Positions 44,434 through 48,610 of a stretch of 48,610 nucleotides of DNA are shown here, in pieces. The notes below the pieces were generated by a model. It did not search any database and had not been told where the DNA came from. It saw only the letters and a list, made by a program, of their open reading frames with translations. Each line of letters opens with the position of its first letter. The stretch's first letter is position 1. Made by a program: the position numbers and the translations under genes. Source of the DNA: an uncultured Verrucomicrobiota bacterium (lineage in GTDB: Bacteria > Verrucomicrobiota > Verrucomicrobiia > Limisphaerales > UBA8199); contig CAIQQM010000118.1 of NCBI GenBank assembly GCA_903873945.1, positions 1-48,610 of the forward strand. The letters run 5' to 3'.

Positions 44434-45300
44434 ATGAACAAAGAATATTACAAAGTCGGCAGAATGGTTCTAGTTTCCTTTTTTCTGGGCTTCACTGCAC
44501 TGCCGGTTTCTTTCGTAGCAGGGGCAGCTTTTGAACATTCGATGGGAGAACTCATCGCTCCGTGCGTCGCAGCAGCACTGTATCTTGCGTTTTGCCAATT
44601 CTGGGTCGCACCCAGGGGGAGCCGCGGGTTTTGGGCGAAATTACCCACGCTGGTCGCCTCCGTAGCCCCGTTGCTGGTGGGCATGGTCCCCTGGACACCG
44701 CTGGCTGTGGGCATTCCTGTGCTGACTTCTGGCTGCCTTGGCAGCGTGATCGGAGCAATGATCGCACAGAGGGTCACAGCAACACCACTAGGTGGGACTC
44801 CGACGGTCGATTCCAGCAATCGCGGCAGAAGCTGTCGCAGGTACCTTTTGACGGGTTTCATACTATCGGTCGCTATCGCCCTCGTGATTCCCATCGGCGT
44901 GATTCCATCGGTTTTGGCCGATACCGGTCCCAATTTTAACGCTGGGCCGACGGGTGGGGTTCTTGGCATCACGGTGGTCTTTGATCTTTTAGCCGCCGCG
45001 ATCCTTGCATCTGCCGTTTGGCGTCCCCGTGAACGCGATCCTTCTTCCAAAGGAACTCTGGGGACCACCGCTTTCTTGGCACTGTTGCTGGGCCTTGCTT
45101 ACGGTGCCCTGGGGATTGGGATGCTTGTCGGTGGACTCGGGGGACCGAGCTTGCGGATCGCATCCGTCCTGCTCATTCTCTGCGCAGCCCTCAGCCTCGT
45201 CACCACCGCACTCATGACCGTCACGTCAGTTGTCGTAGATCGTGCCCGGTTGTGCGCACAGTCCGTGCCGCAACTCACTTCGTCTCCACAACCCTGTTAA
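44434..45300 (+). CDS. Polytopic membrane protein, unknown
   Basis: 288 residues with about seven hydrophobic segments (for example L-V-S-F-F-L-G-F-T-A-L-P-V-S-F-V-A-G and L-A-L-L-L-G-L-A-Y-G-A-L-G-I-G-M-L-V-G-G-L). A cytoplasmic or periplasmic loop near residue 130 is Arg/Ser-rich (S-S-N-R-G-R-S-C-R-R). Not recognised. It runs opposite to the cassette genes and to rplW. Its stop is 2 bases before copy 3 of the 43-base repeat. Confidence 0.65.
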   Translation: MNKEYYKVGRMVLVSFFLGFTALPVSFVAGAAFEHSMGELIAPCVAAALYLAFCQFWVAPRGSRGFWAKLPTLVASVAPLLVGMVPWTPLAVGIPVLTSGCLGSVIGAMIAQRVTATPLGGTPTVDSSNRGRSCRRYLLTGFILSVAIALVIPIGVIPSVLADTGPNFNAGPTGGVLGITVVFDLLAAAILASAVWRPRERDPSSKGTLGTTAFLALLLGLAYGALGIGMLVGGLGGPSLRIASVLLILCAALSLVTTALMTVTSVVVDRARLCAQSVPQLTSSPQPC

Positions 45301-45302
45301 TC

Positions 45303-45344
45303 CCCGCGCAGCGTACAATGTCGAGGGCGCAAAAAAGCAAATTC
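45303..45344. repeat. 43-base dispersed repeat, copy 3 (diverged)
   Basis: Same orientation as copies 1 and 2, with GCGCAGCG for GCGTAGCG, one G lost in the GAGGGG run, and an altered end (AAATTC). The single-base loss breaks any reading frame shared with the other copies, so the repeat is not kept as coding DNA. Confidence 0.8.
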
Positions 45345-45449
45345 AATCAATTCATTTTAAACACGGATTTTTAGCCACAGATGGCACAGATTTCACAGAG
45401 TCGAAGTTTGACTTCCCATGGCCACGGATTGAAGTCCGGTTTCTGGCCG

Positions 45450-45497
45450 GGCGGCAAGGATGCCGCCGGCTACGGCAGGCAGGATGCCCGCCGCTAC
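45450..45497. repeat. Double-hairpin (BIME-like) repeat, copy 2
   Basis: GGCGGCAAGGATGCCGCC is identical to copy 1. The second palindrome reads GGCAGGCAGGATGCCCGCC and has one mismatch in its stem. Orientation is the same as copy 1. Confidence 0.75.
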
Positions 45498-45563
45498 AAG
45501 CCATAGCGGGACGGCCACTGTTGTGAGGGCGTGATAATGCAATTTCGGACCGGAAATGGTATG

Positions 45564-45596
45564 AAAAAGGCGCGAAGTGAAGAGTCACCGCGCGCC
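45564..45596 (-). terminator. Intrinsic terminator after rplW
   Basis: On the - strand GGCGCG at 45596-45591 pairs with CGCGCC at 45574-45569, and GTGA pairs with TCAC inside it around a CTCT loop. This makes a stem of about 11 pairs with one mismatch and one wobble, followed directly by TTTTT (45568-45564). It lies 20 bases after the rplW stop and should end the fusA-rpsJ-rplC-rplD-rplW transcript. Confidence 0.88.
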
Positions 45597-45616
45597 CAAG
45601 AAACTGAAGGATGAGC

Positions 45617-45898
45617 TTAGGTCAAAACGATTTTATCGCCCGCCTTGAGCGTCACGATGGCCTTTTTCCAATTCGAGGCCTGGCCGGCTTGCTTGGTCCG
45701 TTGACGGCGGAATTTGCCCCGCACATTCAGCGTGTTCACTTTCACGACCTTGACCTTGAACAAGTCCTGCACGGCCTGGCGGATTTGGGTCTTGTTCGCC
45801 CGAGGATCGGCCACAATGGTGTACTGATTAAATTTATCGCCCTGCCGGGTGCCCTTTTCGGTCAAGCGAACGGTTCTGATGATTTCGAAAGAATTCAT
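45617..45898 (-). CDS. rplW: Ribosomal protein L23
   Basis: 93 residues, normal length. It has E-I-I-R-T-V-R-L-T-E-K-G near the start, a loop with R-A-N-K-T-Q-I-R-Q-A-V-Q-D-L-F-K-V-K-V, and V-N-T-L-N-V-R-G-K-F-R-R-Q-R. L23 is the docking site for trigger factor and SRP. It starts 1 base after the rplD stop and is the last gene of its unit, since a terminator follows and rplB is 9.1 kb away. Confidence 0.96.
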   Translation of the reverse strand: MNSFEIIRTVRLTEKGTRQGDKFNQYTIVADPRANKTQIRQAVQDLFKVKVVKVNTLNVRGKFRRQRTKQAGQASNWKKAIVTLKAGDKIVLT

Positions 45899-45899
45899 G

Positions 45900-46523
45900 C
45901 TATTCCTTGTTCAAGCGGGCTTCGACCTGCTCAAAGGCGCTCTTCGTGAACACCAATTTGTCACTGCGCAGAATGTCGTAGGTATTGAGCGCGTCACTGG
46001 TGGTCAGGACCACATTCGGCACATTGCGCGAAGCCAGGCTCAGATTCTTGTCCGCCGGTGAAACGACCAGGGCGGTGCCTTTGAGTTCCAGCGCGGAGAG
46101 AACCCCGGCAAACTCTTTAGTTTTGGGAGAGCTGAGATTGAATTCGTTCACGAGAACAACGTCGCCCGCGCGCAGGCGTTCGCTGAGCGCTTTGCGCAAC
46201 GCCAGTTGCCGGGTCGTCCGCGAGACTTTTTTGGAGAAATCGCGCGGCTTGGGACCGAAAACAACGCCACCGCCGCGCCACAAGGGCGACCGGAACGAGC
46301 CGGCGCGAGCGCGGCCAGTGCCTTTTTGCCGCCAAGGTTTCTTGTTGGTGCCAGCCACTTCGCCGACAGTCTTGGTGCAAGCGGTTCCCATGCGCTGGGA
46401 AGCCTGGTATGCCACCACGACGTCGTGAACCGCCTGGGTCCCCTTCCCGTCTTCGACGAGCGAAAATTTGACCTCCAGTTCACCCTGGGATTTTCCTTTG
46501 GTGTCTTTAATCGTAAGCTTCAT
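45900..46523 (-). CDS. rplD: Ribosomal protein L4
   Basis: 207 residues. The exit-tunnel loop is clear: W-R-Q-K-G-T-G-R-A-R-A-G-S-F-R-S-P-L-W-R-G-G-G (about 65-86). L4 also represses the whole S10 operon in E. coli by acting on its leader; here the downstream half lies in another transcription unit. It starts 37 bases after rplC. Confidence 0.97.
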   Translation of the reverse strand: MKLTIKDTKGKSQGELEVKFSLVEDGKGTQAVHDVVVAYQASQRMGTACTKTVGEVAGTNKKPWRQKGTGRARAGSFRSPLWRGGGVVFGPKPRDFSKKVSRTTRQLALRKALSERLRAGDVVLVNEFNLSSPKTKEFAGVLSALELKGTALVVSPADKNLSLASRNVPNVVLTTSDALNTYDILRSDKLVFTKSAFEQVEARLNKE

Positions 46524-46560
46524 AGAATTAAGCGCGGACTACGCAGGTGGCGGCTTGCCG

Positions 46561-47256
46561 CTATTTCTTCTTCGCCTCCGCCTTTTTCACGTTTTCCGGG
46601 CGCTCGGCATGCGGCCGCCAGCCCTTGGGCTGCTTCTTGGATTCACGAATGACGACGTAGTCGCCGTTCGAACCGGGGATAGCGCCTTTGATCAGAAGCA
46701 GATTGTCAGCTTCGTGGACCTGAATGACTTCGAGGTTCTGAGCCGTGCGCCGCACCTGGCCCATGTGACCGGGCATTTTCATGCCGCGCATGACGGTGCC
46801 GGGGAACAGGCGCTGGCCGATGGCGCCCGAGCGACGGTGCCATCCTTTGGCGCCGTGCGTCGCATCGCCGCCCGCAAATCCATGCCGGCCCACGACACCT
46901 TCGAAGCCGCGGCCTTTGGTGAGGCCGATGGCATCCACATAATCGCCCGGGGAAAAGAGCGTCGCGCCCAGAACATCGCCGGGTTTCACTTCTTTGCTAA
47001 AGTTGCGAAATTCCTGGATCCGCTTGACGGCCACGCCGTTGAATTTCTTGATGTGCCCGAGCAAAGCCTTGGTCAGACGCTGCTCTTTCTGGTCGTTGAA
47101 GCCGAGCTGGACCGCGTTATAGCCGTCGCTCTGCTGGGTTTTGCATTGCAGCACCCGGTTGGGACCGGCCAACACCACGGTTACCGGCCTGATGATGCCT
47201 TTGGCGTCGTAGACGCGCGTCTGGCCCAGCTTTTTTCCTAATAGTCCTATTGGCAT
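46561..47256 (-). CDS. rplC: Ribosomal protein L3
   Basis: 231 residues. It begins M-P-I-G-L-L-G-K-K-L-G-Q-T-R-V-Y and has T-K-G-R-G-F-E-G-V-V-G-R-H-G-F and the tRNA-facing loop P-G-H-M-G. The last 20 residues are Lys/Glu/Ala-rich. It lies 10 bases after rpsJ. Confidence 0.97.
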   Translation of the reverse strand: MPIGLLGKKLGQTRVYDAKGIIRPVTVVLAGPNRVLQCKTQQSDGYNAVQLGFNDQKEQRLTKALLGHIKKFNGVAVKRIQEFRNFSKEVKPGDVLGATLFSPGDYVDAIGLTKGRGFEGVVGRHGFAGGDATHGAKGWHRRSGAIGQRLFPGTVMRGMKMPGHMGQVRRTAQNLEVIQVHEADNLLLIKGAIPGSNGDYVVIRESKKQPKGWRPHAERPENVKKAEAKKK

Positions 47257-47266
47257 GGCGTGTCCT

Positions 47267-47575
47267 TTAAATTTTTATCGTGATGTCAACGCCAGCCGGA
47301 AGGTTCAGCTTCTTTAACTCATCCACGGTTTTGGCGGTCGGCTCGATGATGTCGATCAGCCGTTTGTGGGTGCGTTGCTCGAAAGTTTCCTGCGATTTCT
47401 TGTCCGAGTGAGGCGAGCGTTGAACGGTAAAGCGCTCAATGCGGGTCGGCAGCGGGATTGGCCCCGCGACGCGGGCTCCGGTGCGTTTGACAGTGTCCGC
47501 GATGTCGCGGGCGGATTGGTCGATGACCCGGTGGTCAAAGGCCTTCAGGCGAATTCTGATACGTTGTCCAGCCAT
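47267..47575 (-). CDS. rpsJ: Ribosomal protein S10 (NusE)
   Basis: 102 residues, normal length. It has [17 protein letters not shown] and [16 protein letters not shown] and ends [10 protein letters not shown]10 also takes part in transcription antitermination with NusB. It follows fusA by 27 bases, without tuf in between. Confidence 0.98.
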   Translation of the reverse strand: MAGQRIRIRLKAFDHRVIDQSARDIADTVKRTGARVAGPIPLPTRIERFTVQRSPHSDKKSQETFEQRTHKRLIDIIEPTAKTVDELKKLNLPAGVDITIKI

Positions 47576-47602
47576 AGAAAGAACGATTTTATAGTTATGG
47601 TT

Positions 47603-48610
47603 TTATGCTCGTGCCGCGGGCTTGGCCTTCGCGGTGTCCAAAATTGCTGCCGCAATGCTGCTCGGTACCGGCTCGAAACAGAATGGCTCCATTGAATATG
47701 ATGCGCGGCCTTTTGACAAGGAGCGAATCGCAGTGGCATACCCGAACATCTCAGCCAGAGGCACTTCAGCAGTTAAAATTGTCGAGGTGTCGCGGGCCTC
47801 AATGTGGGTGATTTTGCCACGACGCCGGTTCAGGTCGCCCAATAAATCACCTTGATACTCTTCGGGCGTCGTCACTTCCACCTTCATGATCGGCTCGAGC
47901 AAGATCGCGCCGGCCTTCTTGGCCGCCTCTTTCATGGCGAAAATGCCGGCCATTTTGAAAGCCAGTTCGCTGGAGTCAACTTCATGGAATGTGCCGTCCA
48001 CAACCGCCACCTTCACGTCCACCACCGGGTAGCCCGCGAGCACGCCGCCTTTGATCGCCTCTTCGATACCGTCAATGACGGCTGGAATATATTCCCGGGG
48101 GATTGTGCCGCCGACAATCTTGTTCTCGATCTCGACTCCCTTGCCGCGTCCATTCGGCGCGAGCGTTATGCAAGCGTGCCCATACTGACCCCGGCCGCCG
48201 GACTGGCGAATGAACTTGCCTTCGCCCTCCGCCGCCTTGGTGATGGTTTCGCGATAAGCGATTTGCGGCGCACCGGCATTGGCGCCCACTTTGAATTCGC
48301 GGAATAAGCGGTCGCGGATGATCTCCAGGTGCAACTCGCCCATGCCCGCGATGATGAGCTGGCCAGTGTCCTCGTTCGTAAAACAGCGAAAGGTCGGGTC
48401 TTCCTCGGCCAGCCTTTGAAGTCCCTCGCCCATTTTCTCGCGGTCGGCCTTCGTCTTCGGCTCGACGGCCATCGAAATAACCGGTTCCGGGAAGGTCGGT
48501 GGTTCAAGCATAACCTCGAAATCCTCATCGCAAAGGGTATCGCCGGTGGTGATATTCTTCAAACCCACCAAAGCGGCGATATCGCCCGCAAACGTGGTCT
48601 CCACGTCTAT
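47603..48610 (-). CDS. fusA: Elongation factor G, C-terminal part (partial)
   Basis: The reading frame runs off the right end of the window; about 335 C-terminal residues are seen. They cover the end of domain II ([12 protein letters not shown]), domain III (M-G-E-L-H-L-E-I-I), domain IV (Y-R-E-T-I with G-R-G-Q-Y-G-H) and domain V ([15 protein letters not shown] and G-Y-A-T-A-I-R-S). EF-G drives translocation on the ribosome. The GTPase domain is outside the window. Copies without a partner tuf gene may also be secondary EF-G paralogues, but its place next to rpsJ supports fusA. Confidence 0.95.
   Translation of the reverse strand: MDVETTFAGDIAALVGLKNITTGDTLCDEDFEVMLEPPTFPEPVISMAVEPKTKADREKMGEGLQRLAEEDPTFRCFTNEDTGQLIIAGMGELHLEIIRDRLFREFKVGANAGAPQIAYRETITKAAEGEGKFIRQSGGRGQYGHACITLAPNGRGKGVEIENKIVGGTIPREYIPAVIDGIEEAIKGGVLAGYPVVDVKVAVVDGTFHEVDSSELAFKMAGIFAMKEAAKKAGAILLEPIMKVEVTTPEEYQGDLLGDLNRRRGKITHIEARDTSTILTAEVPLAEMFGYATAIRSLSKGRASYSMEPFCFEPVPSSIAAAILDTAKAKPAARA

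Larger units (their letters stand above)
45301..45616. other. Repeat-rich gap between the membrane-protein gene and rplW
   Basis: 316 bases. It holds copy 3 of the 43-base repeat (45303-45344), CCACAGAT/CCACGGATT phrases (45354-45440), copy 2 of the double-hairpin repeat (45450-45497) and the rplW terminator (45564-45596). No gene is visible. Confidence 0.7.

Overview
The window looks like a chromosomal piece of a Verrucomicrobiota bacterium (moderate confidence, inferred from gene content only). Evidence is a complete ClpC with an adjacent McsA/McsB arginine-kinase pair outside a Bacillota-like context, ribosomal proteins with Ala/Pro/Lys-rich tails, a pseudopilin-like protein with an H-Xn-DG end, phrase-like intergenic repeats, and consensus Shine-Dalgarno sites. 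No rRNA, tRNA, CRISPR or transposase gene is visible.

Left part (1-22917, mostly + strand). The 3' end of mcsA, then mcsB and clpC form a protein-quality-control operon. Next come a small winged-helix-like protein and an RNA m5U methyltransferase. A glycan/envelope block follows: a large membrane protein with a TPR tail, a GT4 glycosyltransferase and a WecA/MraY-type phosphoglycosyltransferase. Then a ClC-CBS channel or transporter (- strand), metG, a GcvR-like double-ACT protein (- strand), a thioredoxin-like [2Fe-2S] ferredoxin, a DsbD/ScsB-type thiol transporter with an exported redoxin, a UDPGP-family pyrophosphorylase, an unknown 317-residue protein, cutA, a GNAT acetyltransferase and a zinc-ribbon membrane protein. 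A strong hairpin at 22944-22969 separates this from the next block.

Centre (22997-36513, - strand). A compact ribosomal superoperon, in transcription order: rplB-rpsS-rplV-rpsC-rplP-rpmC-rpsQ-rplN-rplX-rplE-rpsN-rpsH-rplF-rplR-rpsE-rplO-secY-map-infA-rpmJ-rpsM-rpsK-rpsD-rpoA-rplQ. rpmD (L30) is missing from its usual place.

Right part. The rest of the S10 operon, fusA(partial)-rpsJ-rplC-rplD-rplW, lies at 45617-48610. It is separated from rplB by 9.1 kb and closed by an intrinsic terminator just after rplW. The gap holds thiH-thiS-thiG, an MFS transporter with an apparent late frameshift, several repeat families and, at about 42.0-44.0 kb, what looks like a short integron-type cassette array. 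Two attC-like imperfect palindromes each follow a gene on the - strand, and a third small ORF with a good Shine-Dalgarno site starts just after the last attC. No integrase gene is present. A 43-base direct repeat flanks the array and occurs a third time near 45.3 kb. The split S10 operon carrying a cassette array and repeats is the most unusual part of the window.
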